Positions 9,122-18,788 of a DNA stretch of 64,000 nt are shown here, piece after piece (position 1 is the stretch's first letter; the number at the start of each line of letters is the position of its first letter). A model generated the notes under the pieces. It saw nothing but the letters and a program-made list of their open reading frames with translations. It was not told where the DNA came from and did not search any database. Position numbers and translations under genes: made by a program. This DNA is from JAKZVK01 sp965248255 (GTDB lineage Bacteria > Acidobacteriota > Terriglobia > Bryobacterales > UBA6623): positions 1,984,001-2,048,000 of the forward strand of contig CBDFIW010000004.1 in the NCBI GenBank assembly GCA_965248255.1, in the 5' to 3' direction.

Positions 9122-9383
9122 TCAAAAGTCGACCGTTCCCTATCGTGAGCTTGGGCGTAAGCTAAACATGAGCGAAGGAGCCGTCAAGGTGGCGGTCCAC
9201 CGCATGCGCCGACGATATCGAGCTCTCTTGCGAGAGGAAATTCAACACACGATCGGCGCGGCGGAGGACGTCGACGAGGAGCTCCGCCGGTTGTTCGACG
9301 CGCTCGCTTCGTGATTCTAGACGTCCGGCGTGTAACCTTTCCTTCGATTCGGGTTAGTAGTAGTAGTTCGAGGTAACCCGGAA

Positions 9384-10955
9384 ATGACCGAACCACGTCA
9401 ATGTCCCCACTGCGGCGCTGAGATTCCCGCCAACTTCTATGGCGTCTGCCCGAAATGCCTTATGCAACAGGGTTTCGAGAGCCACGAGGCTGCGTCAGCC
9501 GGAGACCAGGCGATCGATCCGACCGCGAGCCATTCGGGCTTTGTCGCCCCTTCACCCGAGAAACTGGCAGAATACTTCCCTCAATTCGAAATCGTCGAGC
9601 TGTTGGGCAAGGGAGGTATGGGAGCCGTCTACAAAGCGCGTCAGCCGACGCTCGACCGCTACGTCGCTCTGAAAATCCTCCCGCCGGAAGTCGGCAAAGA
9701 CCCCGAGTTTGCCGAACGCTTCACGCGCGAAGCCCGGGCACTGGCCAAGTTGAATCACTCGTCAATCGTCGCCGTGTACGAGTTCGGTGAAGTTGACGGG
9801 CTGTACTACTTCGTCATGGAATACGTCGACGGCGCCAACCTGAGGCAAACGCTCGCGGCCGGCGGACTGACTCCGTCCGAAGCGCTGGCGATTGTCCCGC
9901 AGATCTGCGACGCCTTGCAATTCGCGCACGACGAAGGCGTCGTTCACCGCGACATCAAGCCGGAGAACATTCTCATCGACAAGCGGGGACGCGTGAAGAT
10001 CGCCGATTTCGGCTTGGCAAAACTGCTGGGCGCGGACGCAGAAGATTCGAGCGTAGAAAAACCGTTCACGCTGACCGGCACGCGTCAGATCGTAGGTACG
10101 CTGCACTACATGGCCCCCGAGCAGATGCAAGGATCGAGCGCCGTCGACCATCGGGCGGACATTTACTCGTTGGGCGTGGTGTTTTACGAGATGCTGACGG
10201 GCGAGTTACCCATCGGCCGGTTCGAACCTCCGTCGAAGAAAATACAGATCGATGTCCGACTGGACGAAGTGGTCCTTCGGACGCTCGAATCGACACCTGA
10301 CCGGCGTTATCAACACGCCAGCGAAGTGAAGACCGAGGTCGAATCGATCGTGGATGCCAACGACACCCCACACCCGGCAGCACAACCGGACACCGCAGCT
10401 TCCGAGTCGCTGGTCTGCGGTCGACTGAGGGTCCCGGCAATCGGCTTGCTGGTTGCCGGCATCGTGAACCTGCTGGCAATGCTGTCGATTGTTCTGATCG
10501 GTATTTTGGTTGGCGATTCAGAAGAACTCACCGTGCGGACGATCCTCTTCAAGGTGATCGCGCTTAGCAGTCTGGTGCTGGGCATCATTCTGGTGATCGG
10601 CGCAGCCAGAATGCGTGACCTGCAGTCCTATCGAATCGCGGTGTCCGCGGCTGTAGTAGCGATCTTGCCGTGCGCGCCTGGATTCCTGATCAGCCTGCCG
10701 TTCGGCATTTGGGCGCTGATCGTGCTGTCGAGGCGAGACGTGAGAATCGTGTTTGCCGGGGAATCTGAACGGGACCAGATGCCGAAGGAACCGGCTTCGG
10801 CGGTCGGCGGGGCGATGGGAGCCGGCCTCGTGGTGGGATTGATTATGGACTCCGCGGTGGACACCAGTCCGTTCTACATGACACTTGGGCTGGTCCTCGG
10901 TATTCTGGTTGGCTACGGTATCGACATGTACAACCGCCGAGAATCGAAAGACTGA
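9384..10955 (+). CDS. Membrane-anchored Ser/Thr protein kinase with N-terminal zinc ribbon
   Basis: 523 residues. Residues 7-25 form a zinc ribbon (Cys7, Cys10, Cys22, Cys25). The kinase domain spans about 69-340: glycine loop GKGGMG at 75-80, ATP-binding Lys97, catalytic HRDIKPEN with Asp190, DFG at 208-210 and APE at 244-246. The C-terminal 180 residues hold several hydrophobic helices. It is a PknB-like Hanks kinase, and the gene sits 69 bp after the sigma factor that it normally accompanies. With that sigma factor broken, the kinase may lack its usual output. Confidence 0.9.
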   Translation: MTEPRQCPHCGAEIPANFYGVCPKCLMQQGFESHEAASAGDQAIDPTASHSGFVAPSPEKLAEYFPQFEIVELLGKGGMGAVYKARQPTLDRYVALKILPPEVGKDPEFAERFTREARALAKLNHSSIVAVYEFGEVDGLYYFVMEYVDGANLRQTLAAGGLTPSEALAIVPQICDALQFAHDEGVVHRDIKPENILIDKRGRVKIADFGLAKLLGADAEDSSVEKPFTLTGTRQIVGTLHYMAPEQMQGSSAVDHRADIYSLGVVFYEMLTGELPIGRFEPPSKKIQIDVRLDEVVLRTLESTPDRRYQHASEVKTEVESIVDANDTPHPAAQPDTAASESLVCGRLRVPAIGLLVAGIVNLLAMLSIVLIGILVGDSEELTVRTILFKVIALSSLVLGIILVIGAARMRDLQSYRIAVSAAVVAILPCAPGFLISLPFGIWALIVLSRRDVRIVFAGESERDQMPKEPASAVGGAMGAGLVVGLIMDSAVDTSPFYMTLGLVLGILVGYGIDMYNRRESKD

Positions 10956-11074
10956 CGCCAGCAGCACTCCTATGCCTCATCGATCGGCGAGGCGCGCAGC
11001 CCGACGATTCGCGAGCCCGACCACCTATGATTTGTGGCACAAAAAGCCTTTCGAAACCGTATAACGATTAGACA

Positions 11075-12811
11075 ATGCTAAGCAGAAGAAAACCAGCGGA
11101 CGAATCGACTCCTCAGAAGCCGCTCCGGCTGTGGCCAGGCGTGGCCGCCGTTGTGCTGCAGTGGCTGGCCAGGTTTGGCGTCCCGATCGTCGTGCCCGAG
11201 GCTACGGCCTTCGGGGTGATTGGCGGACTCCTCGGCGGGCTGGCTATCGTCGTGTGGTGGGCGTTCTTCAGCCGGGCGCCTCGGTCCGAGCGTTGGGGCG
11301 CCGTCGTCCTGATGATCGTCGCTCTGGTCGCGACATCGCGCTTCCTCCACGTGTCGATTGCGACGTCGATGATGGGGATGATGTTCGCCGTCTACGCCAC
11401 CCCGGTCCTGAGTCTCGCTTTCGTCGTCTGCGCGGTGGCCGGCCGTCAACTCTCTCACGTACCTCGGCGCGCGGCTATGGCCGCGACCATCCTGCTCGCG
11501 TGCGGAGGATGGACGCTCGTCCGGACCGGTGGCTTTACCGGCGACCTTGATCACGATTTCGCGTGGCGGTGGGCGGAGACTCCCGAGGAGCGGCTCCTGG
11601 CCCGAGCCGACGACGAGCCGGCGGCGCTCCCATCGGCTCCGGCAGCAATGGAGACAGGAGCCGACTGGCCCGCCTTTCGTGGACCCGATCGGGACGGCAT
11701 CATCCGCGACGTGCAGATCGAGACCGACTGGTCTCGATCGCCGCCGGTCGAGTTGTGGCGCCGGCCCATCGGACCGGGTTGGTCGTCGTTCGCGGTCCGC
11801 GGCGACCTCCTCTACACCCAGGAGCAGCGCGGTGACGACGAGATCGTCGCCTGCTACAGAGTGACCACCGGCGAGCCGGTGTGGAGACACCGCGACGCGG
11901 CCCGGTTCTGGGAGGCGAATGCCGGGGCCGGTCCGCGCGGGACACCGACCCTTAGCGACGGCCGCGTATACACATTCGGTGCGACCGGAATCCTGAACGT
12001 GCTCGACGCCACTGACGGCGCTGTCGTGTGGTCGCGCAACGCGGCGTCCGACACCGACGCGAAGGTCCCGGGCTGGGGCTTCTCGAGCTCGCCGTTGGTG
12101 GTCGATGACGTCGTCATCGTGGCTGTCGAAGGCGCGCTCGCCGCCTACGACCTCGCCACCGGCGATCCGCGCTGGTTTGGCCCGGCCGGCGGCGATGGCT
12201 ACAGCTCGCCACATCTATTGACGATCGACGGAGTCGCACAGATCCTGCTGCTAAGCAAAGCCGGCGCCACCAGCGTCGCGCCGGCCGACGGCAAGCTGCT
12301 CTGGGAGCACCCGTGGCCCGGCGGCACCCGCATCGTGCAGCCGGCCCTGACCGCGGACGGCGACATCCTGGTCAGCCGCGGCAACAAGACCGGCATGCGC
12401 CGCATCGCGGTTGCGCACGGATCCGGCGGATGGACCATCGAAGAGCGCTGGACGTCGTTCCGGCTGAAGCCCTACTTCAGCGACTTCGTCGTTCATGATG
12501 ACTATGCCTTCGGCTTCGACGGCAGCATCCTCGCGTGCATGGACGTCGAGGACGGCAAGCGCAAGTGGAAAGGCGGACGCTACGGCAGCGGCCAGCTCGT
12601 CCTGCTGGCCGACCAGGACTTGCTGCTGGTGCTGTCGGAGCAGGGTGAGCTGGCGTTGGTCAGGGCGACCCCCGACCAGTTCACCGAGCTTGCGCGGTTC
12701 CCGGCGATCGAGGGCAAGGCCTGGAACCACCCGGTGCTGGCCGGCGACGTCCTGCTGGTTCGCAACGGCCAGGAGATGGCCGCGTTCCGGCTGTCCCTCG
12801 CGGGCGGCTGA
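11075..12811 (+). CDS. Membrane-anchored PQQ-like beta-propeller protein
   Basis: 578 residues. Four or five hydrophobic helices occupy the first 150 residues, followed by a linker and a PQQ/BamB-like propeller that opens with WPAFRGPDRDG and contains repeated blades such as VYTFGATGILNVLDATDGAVVW and LVVDDVVIVAVEGALAAYDLATGDPRW. The propeller is most likely periplasmic. In Acidobacteriota and Planctomycetota such proteins often follow zinc-ribbon kinases. No enzymatic motif is seen; PQQ dehydrogenase ligands are not apparent, so a scaffold or binding role is more likely. Confidence 0.8.
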   Translation: MLSRRKPADESTPQKPLRLWPGVAAVVLQWLARFGVPIVVPEATAFGVIGGLLGGLAIVVWWAFFSRAPRSERWGAVVLMIVALVATSRFLHVSIATSMMGMMFAVYATPVLSLAFVVCAVAGRQLSHVPRRAAMAATILLACGGWTLVRTGGFTGDLDHDFAWRWAETPEERLLARADDEPAALPSAPAAMETGADWPAFRGPDRDGIIRDVQIETDWSRSPPVELWRRPIGPGWSSFAVRGDLLYTQEQRGDDEIVACYRVTTGEPVWRHRDAARFWEANAGAGPRGTPTLSDGRVYTFGATGILNVLDATDGAVVWSRNAASDTDAKVPGWGFSSSPLVVDDVVIVAVEGALAAYDLATGDPRWFGPAGGDGYSSPHLLTIDGVAQILLLSKAGATSVAPADGKLLWEHPWPGGTRIVQPALTADGDILVSRGNKTGMRRIAVAHGSGGWTIEERWTSFRLKPYFSDFVVHDDYAFGFDGSILACMDVEDGKRKWKGGRYGSGQLVLLADQDLLLVLSEQGELALVRATPDQFTELARFPAIEGKAWNHPVLAGDVLLVRNGQEMAAFRLSLAGG

Positions 12812-13064
12812 CGGGAGTTGCCTTCGCTGACCTGTCTCCCCTTAAACCGAACCTGCCCGAGCGTTAGAATTCGGGCGCAGGCAACGGAATGTGAAACCGA
12901 TGGGGGAGTTCGGGGACGAAGCACCGTTGAGAACTTGGAGTTCGACGGGCGCGCCGGCGGTCCAAGTCAGCGGTCCAAGTCAGCGCGTTGACACACCGGT
13001 ACTGCTCGGCGAGAATAGACGCGGCTGTTTCAACAATTGGTTCGCCAACCCCGGGAGGCCCCTA

Positions 13065-14636
13065 ATGTCATCCGTTCTGATCCCATCCGCCCTGAAATCA
13101 GACACCCTGGAATCGTGTATCCTGCGGCAGCATCGCACCGTTGGCTTGGCCCTGTTGTGCTCGCTGATCCTGGCAGGCTTTGCCGCCGGCTCTGCGTTCG
13201 CCGCGACTGATTCCGAGCGGCCGAACATTCTCTTCATCTACACCGACGACCATTCCTACCGCACGGTCGGGGCCTACCCACAGTCCTACCCCTGGGTCCG
13301 TACGCCGACCATTGACAGCCTGGCCGAAGAAGGCGTGCGTTTCGAGTCGGCCTACATCGGCACGTGGTGCATGCCCTCGCGGGCGACATTGCTCACCGGC
13401 CACCATCAGTTCGGCGTCGAGTCAATGCGGATGGAAGGACCCTATCCGGGCAGCGCTTACGACCCGGAGAAGTGCCCCTTCTGGCCCAAAGTGTTTCGCG
13501 AGAACGGCTACTTCACCGCGCACATCGGCAAATGGCACACCGGCGTCGACACGGGCTACGGCCGGGACTGGGATTTTCAGATCGTCTGGAACCGGCCAAA
13601 ACACACCGAGACGAATCAGCATTACTACTACGATCAGCCCATCACCTACCAGGGCGGCGAGACCAAGATGCTCAAGCGGTACTCGACCGACCAATACACC
13701 GATTGGGCCGTCGATCTCATCAAGGGCGAGGGGCGGGACACGGACAAGCCGTGGTACCTGTGGCTGTGCTACGGGGCGGTGCATAGTCCGTTCACGCCGG
13801 CTGATCGTCACCTCGACGACTATCCTGGCATCGACTTCGATACCCCGGCGGACATCTTTCCACCGCGGCCGGGCAAACCAGCCTGGGCACAGAAGATCAA
13901 CGCCTGGGGGAAGGGTCCCGGCGGCACACCGATGTTTCGGGGACGTTCGATCACTTCATGGGTGAGGCAATACCACCAGGGCGTGCTCGCGATCGACGAA
14001 GGCGTCAAGAGGGTCTTGGCGACGCTCGACGAGACCGGGCAGCGCAACAACACGCTGATCGTGTTCACCTCCGACCAGGGTCTGGCCTGGGGGCAGCATG
14101 GCTTCCGTGGAACGAAAGTGGCGGCGTACGACGCCAACATCCGCTCGCCGATGATCATCAGCTTCCCGGGCCGCATCGCCGAAGGGACCGTGGTGGACCA
14201 CCCGGTAGGCGGCGTCGATATCGTCCCCACCTTCTTCAGCTTCGCGGGAATCGATCTGCCGTGGCAGATGCACGGTAATGATCTCACGCCTCTACTCAAG
14301 AACCCCAAGGCCGACTGGCCACACCCGATGATGCTCACCGGTACCGGTCGCATGTACGGGTCCGACACGAATGTGATCCCGCGTGATGCCTTTCACGGGC
14401 AAGTTCCCTGGTACGTGATGATCCGGGAGGGCCGTTACAAGTACGTCCGCCCCCTGATTGAAGACCTCGAAGAGCTGTACGACCTCCGCGCGGACCCCGA
14501 GGAACTCGACAACCTCGCCGTGAAAACCGAACACCAGGAGACTCTAAAGCGGCTGCGAGCCACCGCCATCGCCGAACTGCGGCGAGACGGTGCCGGTTTC
14601 GTCGATGAGATGCCGCCGGTTCGCGAAGGCCTGTAG
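13065..14636 (+). CDS. Secreted type I sulfatase
   Basis: 523 residues from the ATG at 13065, preceded by GGGAGG; the frame is open upstream to 12891 but that part is not sulfatase-like and includes a 13-bp tandem repeat (12958-12983). A hydrophobic signal segment spans residues 26-46. The formylglycine site is Cys102 in CMPSR, the metal-binding Asp pair is DD at 61-62, and IGKWHTG gives the conserved Lys/His. It hydrolyses sulfate esters, probably of polysaccharides, in the periplasm or outside. No formylglycine-generating enzyme or second sulfatase is nearby. Confidence 0.9.
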   Translation: MSSVLIPSALKSDTLESCILRQHRTVGLALLCSLILAGFAAGSAFAATDSERPNILFIYTDDHSYRTVGAYPQSYPWVRTPTIDSLAEEGVRFESAYIGTWCMPSRATLLTGHHQFGVESMRMEGPYPGSAYDPEKCPFWPKVFRENGYFTAHIGKWHTGVDTGYGRDWDFQIVWNRPKHTETNQHYYYDQPITYQGGETKMLKRYSTDQYTDWAVDLIKGEGRDTDKPWYLWLCYGAVHSPFTPADRHLDDYPGIDFDTPADIFPPRPGKPAWAQKINAWGKGPGGTPMFRGRSITSWVRQYHQGVLAIDEGVKRVLATLDETGQRNNTLIVFTSDQGLAWGQHGFRGTKVAAYDANIRSPMIISFPGRIAEGTVVDHPVGGVDIVPTFFSFAGIDLPWQMHGNDLTPLLKNPKADWPHPMMLTGTGRMYGSDTNVIPRDAFHGQVPWYVMIREGRYKYVRPLIEDLEELYDLRADPEELDNLAVKTEHQETLKRLRATAIAELRRDGAGFVDEMPPVREGL

Positions 14637-14881
14637 GCCGACGGCGAACAACTCGTAGGCGGCCAGTCTCCCTCCACGCTGGACTGTTGGCCGAAGTGAG
14701 GCAGGGTCCCTTACCCGCCCCGTTTTCACGTCGCTACCGGATGTGACGGGCAGACAAGGAGGCCCACCCCGCTGGTTTGTCACAACCGGTTCGTCACCAG
14801 CCGTAGAGCTCTAAGGGACACCGGACTAAAGGAGGCTGTGGGAGTCCTAACGATCACAAAAGGACGGCCGAAAAGGATGCA

Positions 14882-16213
14882 GTGGAGCAAATTTCGGTCA
14901 AGCTCAGCAGGCGCCAGGACCGCGGCGGCGAGCGCTTCCGTCCCAGGCCTCCGAATTCTCTCGAAGAAGCCGGCATCAGCGCCACCCGCGTCGAGGAACT
15001 GGTTCTCAAGAACCTGTATTTCCGCGGAGAAACCTCGGGCCGGGATCTCTCGAAGCTGCTCGGGATTGCCTTCAGTCTGATTGAGCCGACGATCGACTTC
15101 CTAAAACGCGAGCGCATGATCGAAACCAAGCGCTCGTCCGGCCTGGGGAGTATCTCGGCGTATTTCGCTCCCTCTGACGCGGGACGGAGCCGGGCCAAGG
15201 AATTCCTCGAGTTGAACCAGCTTCTTGGGCCGATGCCGGTCCCCTTATATCAGTACGTCACGGCGGTCCATCGTCAGCGGATCGAGTCCGGCTGGATGTC
15301 GAAGGAACGCCTGATGAAGGCCTTCAAGCAAGCCGTCGTGACGGACGATTTTTTCTCCCGCTTCGGTCCGGCGGTCAACTCCTTCAAGTCGATGCTCATC
15401 TATGGCAAGCCCGGCAACGGCAAGAGCTTTCTCTCCGAGCAACTTGCACGCATCGAGTCGGACGGCGTCTACATCCCGTATCACGTCGAGGCCGACGGTC
15501 AAATCATGAAGGTCTTCGATCCCCTCTATCACCAACGGCTCGATTCACAAGAAGAAACTGTGTTCCTGACTGACGAGCCGGAGTACGACCAACGCTGGGC
15601 GAAGTGCAAGCGGCCGTTCCTGACCACGGGTGGCGAGCTGACGATGGACATGCTCGACCTCATGTTCATCCCCGCCTCGAAGATCTACGACGCGCCGTAC
15701 CAACTCAAGGCCAACAACGGGATCTACCTGGTCGATGACTTCGGCCGTCAACAGATCACGCCCGCCGAGCTGCTCAACCGCTGGATCTACCCGCTCGACC
15801 GGGGCGCGGACTACCTTAGCTTCCAGACCGGCTCGAAGATCCAGGTGCCCTTTGAGTGCTTCCTGATCTTCTCCTCGAATCTGAACCCAGACGACCTGGG
15901 CGACGAGGCCTTCCTGCGGCGGCTTGAGTACAAGATGTTCATAAGGAATCCGAGCAAACTGGAGTTCAGAGCGATCTTCCAGGATTTCTGTTCCCAGATG
16001 GACCTCGACTGTCCGGAGGAGCTCGTCGAGGCGGTGATCCGCGACCACTACGAACGGACAGGCCGCAAGTTCCGCCGCTGCCACCCTCGAGATGTCATCC
16101 GGGCCACGATCGATTTGATCAAGTTCGAGAAGCACCCCTACCGGTTGACCAAGGAAATGGTCGACCGGGCCTTCGAGCTCAAGTTCGTCACCCCGAACTA
16201 CGAGGACGAATGA
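14882..16213 (+). CDS. AAA-type ATPase with N-terminal winged-helix domain
   Basis: 443 residues from a GTG with an upstream AAAAGG. Residues 34-100 look like a winged helix (ELVLKNLYFRGETSGRDLSKLLG); the ATPase core has Walker A GKPGNGKS at 175-182, Walker B-like IYLVDDFG and sensor-like LIFSSNLNP. The C-terminus has a helical lid with a CHPRDVIRATIDL motif reminiscent of AAA lids. The same architecture occurs in uncharacterised ATPases of Acidobacteriota and Planctomycetota, sometimes near pilus genes, but here it stands alone. Function unknown. Confidence 0.7.
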   Translation: MEQISVKLSRRQDRGGERFRPRPPNSLEEAGISATRVEELVLKNLYFRGETSGRDLSKLLGIAFSLIEPTIDFLKRERMIETKRSSGLGSISAYFAPSDAGRSRAKEFLELNQLLGPMPVPLYQYVTAVHRQRIESGWMSKERLMKAFKQAVVTDDFFSRFGPAVNSFKSMLIYGKPGNGKSFLSEQLARIESDGVYIPYHVEADGQIMKVFDPLYHQRLDSQEETVFLTDEPEYDQRWAKCKRPFLTTGGELTMDMLDLMFIPASKIYDAPYQLKANNGIYLVDDFGRQQITPAELLNRWIYPLDRGADYLSFQTGSKIQVPFECFLIFSSNLNPDDLGDEAFLRRLEYKMFIRNPSKLEFRAIFQDFCSQMDLDCPEELVEAVIRDHYERTGRKFRRCHPRDVIRATIDLIKFEKHPYRLTKEMVDRAFELKFVTPNYEDE

Positions 16214-16312
16214 CCGGCAAAGCCGGCAGAGCCGTGCCCTCGCAGGCGCGGGCCCCACGGTTCTGAATTCATTCATCTGAGAGCGCAGGTTCGTTTCTGA
16301 TATGAAAGTAGG

Positions 16313-17275
16313 ATGTTCAAACGCGGCTGCTTCCTCGCTTTGTCGTTGTCACTCCTGCTTTCGGTCGGGTGCCGGCGCTCGGACAAGAAACGCATCGGCG
16401 TTGTCCCGAAGGCCGTGGCGCACGTGTTCTGGCAAAGTGTTCATGCTGGGGCCGTGGCGGCGGGGCGCGAGGCAGATGTCGAGATTGAATGGATTGGCCC
16501 GCCTCAAGAGACCGACTTCTCCCGCCAGATCGAGATCGTCGATTCGATGATCAACGGCCGCGTCAACGGCATCGTTCTGGCGCCCACCGAGGCAACCGCG
16601 CTGGTCAACGTTGTCGAAAGAGCCGGCAAGGCGGGCATCCCGGTCGCGATCTTCGACTCGGGAATCAATACTGAGCAGTACGTCTCGTTCGTCTCAACGA
16701 ACAACTACGAAGCAGGAGTGCTCGCCGCCAAGAAGCTTGCCGAGCTTCTCGACAGCAAGGGTAAGATCGCCGTCGTTAAGATGGTCCCAGGCAGCTCGTC
16801 CACGATGCAGCGTGAGCAGGGCTTCGAGGACACGCTGGCGAAGGAGTTCCCGGAGATCGAGATCGCCGCTGAGCAATACTGCATGTCGAGCCGCGCACGG
16901 GCGCTGGCGGTCTCGGAGAACATGTTGACGGCGAATCCCGACCTTGACGCGCTTTTTGCTTCTGCCGAGCCCGGTACAGTGGGCGCGGCCAAAGCGATTC
17001 AGAGCCGCGGGCTCGCCGGCAAGGTGAAGTTCGTCGGCTTCGACTTCAGCGACACCATCGAGAAGGACCTCAGGGCGGGTGTTATCGACGCGCTCGTGGT
17101 GCAAGACCCCTTCAAAATCGGCTACACAGCGGTCAAGGTTGTGGTGGAGAAACTGAACGGCGGCACTCCCGGCAAACGCGTGGAGACTCCCGTGCACGTC
17201 GTGACCCTGGCCGACCTCGACCGGCCTGAGATCGACGAGCTCTTGCATCCCGACCTGGACCGCTACTTGAAGTAG
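16313..17275 (+). CDS. Sugar-type ABC transporter substrate-binding lipoprotein
   Basis: 320 residues. A lipoprotein signal ends in the lipobox LSVGC (Cys20). The mature part is a periplasmic-binding-protein 4 fold (ribose/xylose type): RIGVVPKAVAHVFWQSVHAG at the start, NGIVLAPTEATALVNVV, DSGI, the STNNYEAG ligand-site segment and GFDFSDT. No permease or ATPase gene adjoins it, so it either serves a transporter encoded elsewhere or acts as a sensor. Ligand is probably a monosaccharide or related polyol. Confidence 0.85.
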   Translation: MFKRGCFLALSLSLLLSVGCRRSDKKRIGVVPKAVAHVFWQSVHAGAVAAGREADVEIEWIGPPQETDFSRQIEIVDSMINGRVNGIVLAPTEATALVNVVERAGKAGIPVAIFDSGINTEQYVSFVSTNNYEAGVLAAKKLAELLDSKGKIAVVKMVPGSSSTMQREQGFEDTLAKEFPEIEIAAEQYCMSSRARALAVSENMLTANPDLDALFASAEPGTVGAAKAIQSRGLAGKVKFVGFDFSDTIEKDLRAGVIDALVVQDPFKIGYTAVKVVVEKLNGGTPGKRVETPVHVVTLADLDRPEIDELLHPDLDRYLK

Positions 17276-17412
17276 TCGATGAGCGCGACTTTCGCACCGC
17301 GAGGCCCTTAACAGGGCCGTTCCGCTTGCTGCCCGCCGATCTGTAGCTGTGCGCCGAAGCCCCGACTCGAGCTTCTGGCCGTTCGCAAACCGAATGCTAC
17401 AATGCGCTTGAG

Positions 17413-18216
17413 ATGTTCAGTTGGGATTGCCCGAAGTGTGGCCAAGAGCTTGACGTGGATGCGGAACTGTGTCCGAAGTGCGGCACCTCGTTCAAGGAGG
17501 AGCTTGCCGCCGCCGCGCCCCCACGGGCGGCGCCCGAGAGCACCCCGGCTCCGCGGGTAACCGCAAGCGCCACGAGCACACCGCTCGCTTCCCCGCCACA
17601 GGCGCGGGCGGCTCCACCGCAAGCTCCACCGACTCGGTCGGTTCCGACGGTCCGCCCCGAAGAAACGCGGCAAGCGGTTGCGCCTCCGGCTGCTCAGCCC
17701 CCGCTGCCCCAACCTGCATCGGCTGCCCGGACGCCGCGCCCCCAACCTGCATCGTACGCAGTCCAGCCGAAGCACCTGGGCCTTATCTTGCTCGTGATGG
17801 TGGCGGCGGTAGTGGCCGCGCTCTTCTTCTCGCGGCCGAGCGTGTTCAGCGGTAACGGAGGCCTCCAGTTGCAGGACGTGCCTGGCGCGGCGGCCAACGC
17901 GGCTGGTTCCGCGTCCTTCGGGGACCTACAGGTGGCAGGCGTGCGGACCTTGTACACGCCCGATTACAAGCCCAAGGTGCGCGCCGTGATCATCAACCAC
18001 GGAGACGTTCCCCGATCGGGCATCGATCTGCAGGTGCATCTCCGGCCGGTGCAAGCCCCCGCGGCGGCGCCGCCTCTGGCCAGCTTCTCCATTGCAATCG
18101 ACGAGGAGTTGGCCCCCCAGGAGGCACGGGACATTGAAACCGACCTCATGGCGCTGGGCACACTGACGTCCTTCCCCAAATGGAACGAGCTTCGACTCGA
18201 CTTGGAAGCGCGCTGA
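17413..18216 (+). CDS. Zinc-ribbon, proline-rich, single-pass membrane protein
   Basis: 267 residues. A zinc ribbon (CPKC and CPKC, residues 6-23) is followed by about 90 Pro/Ala-rich residues, one transmembrane helix (about residues 120-138) and a C-terminal domain that resembles the FxxN/DUF2393-like beta sandwich (VRAVIINHGDVPRSGIDLQVHL). The ribbon should be cytoplasmic and the C-terminal domain extracytoplasmic. A TACAAT box at 17398-17403 lies nine bases before the ATG and fits a leaderless transcript. No enzymatic motif. Confidence 0.65.
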   Translation: MFSWDCPKCGQELDVDAELCPKCGTSFKEELAAAAPPRAAPESTPAPRVTASATSTPLASPPQARAAPPQAPPTRSVPTVRPEETRQAVAPPAAQPPLPQPASAARTPRPQPASYAVQPKHLGLILLVMVAAVVAALFFSRPSVFSGNGGLQLQDVPGAAANAAGSASFGDLQVAGVRTLYTPDYKPKVRAVIINHGDVPRSGIDLQVHLRPVQAPAAAPPLASFSIAIDEELAPQEARDIETDLMALGTLTSFPKWNELRLDLEAR

Positions 18217-18299
18217 CAAGCGTGGCGGAAACTCCCGGCGGCAAGCCCACGAGAGTGAGGATATTCAATTGACAAGACAGATCGCGGCCTTCGCCGCAC

Positions 18300-18749
18300 A
18301 TGGCTCTCGGATTCTTTCTGCCGGGGCTTCTTCCAGCGCAGGATGACTCCGCCTACTGGTCAGAGTCAGACTTGGCCGCTTACGCGAAGAAGCTGGCGCC
18401 TAAGATCAACGAGCAGCATTTCGCTCTGGAGCGACTCGGCGATTACGGCAGCCACTATGGGCTAATGGTCCACCGCGAGGGCAACGGGCCGGCCGAGATC
18501 CACGACGCGGTCACCGACTTCTACGTCGTACAAGCGGACGAGGGAACCCTCTATACCGGCGGCGAAGTCGTGGAGCCAAAGACAACGGCCCCCGGCGAGA
18601 TTCGAGGCAAGTCCATCAAGGGCGGCAAGACTCGCGCGCTGAAGCCGGGCGACGTCGTGAACATCCCTCCCAAGACCCCCCATCAAGTGGCCCTCGAGCC
18701 GGGAAAGACGATCACCTACTTGATCGTCAAGATTTACGCCAAGGATTAG
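18300..18749 (+). CDS. Small secreted cupin protein
   Basis: 149 residues. A short hydrophobic leader (to about residue 14, ending in LPAQ) precedes a single cupin domain, with HDAVTDFYVVQADEG and a C-terminal GDVVNIPPKTPHQVALEPG that contain candidate metal-binding His residues. In-frame stop codons directly upstream leave the ATG at 18300 as the only start. It converges on the leftward polymerase gene. Ligand unknown. Confidence 0.7.
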   Translation: MALGFFLPGLLPAQDDSAYWSESDLAAYAKKLAPKINEQHFALERLGDYGSHYGLMVHREGNGPAEIHDAVTDFYVVQADEGTLYTGGEVVEPKTTAPGEIRGKSIKGGKTRALKPGDVVNIPPKTPHQVALEPGKTITYLIVKIYAKD

Positions 18750-18754
18750 CTACA

Positions 18755-18788
18755 GCGCCTACGGCTCGGTACGACTCGCGGTAGGCGC
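18755..18788. terminator. Possible hairpin between convergent cupin and polymerase genes
   Basis: GCGCCTAC at 18755-18762 pairs with GTAGGCGC at 18781-18788 across an 18-nt loop. It lies just past the cupin stop and over the last codons of the leftward gene. No T-run follows, so terminator function is uncertain. Confidence 0.3.

Larger units (their letters stand above)
6893..9314 (+). pseudogene. ECF-like RNA polymerase sigma factor split by IS1380 insertion
   Basis: The 5' part (6893-7457, TTG start) has the sigma region 2 signature DAAQDLTQEFFVRLL and the GRFRSFLLASMKNFLANEWRR helix. The 3' part (9127-9314) has region 4, YRELGRKLNMSEGAVKVAVHRMRRRYR. Joining the halves at the flanking GGTCAAA gives a single in-frame gene of 250 codons plus stop, so insertion is recent and precise excision would restore it. 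This family normally precedes a Ser/Thr kinase, as here (9384). As it stands the product would be truncated before region 4 and should not direct transcription. A TAGAAT box six bases before the TTG suggests a leaderless message. Confidence 0.9.

Noticed and set aside
12891..13064. 58-residue N-terminal extension of the sulfatase
   Set aside because: It lacks any family likeness, includes a tandem 13-bp repeat, and the ATG at 13065 has a ribosome site and a signal peptide directly after it.
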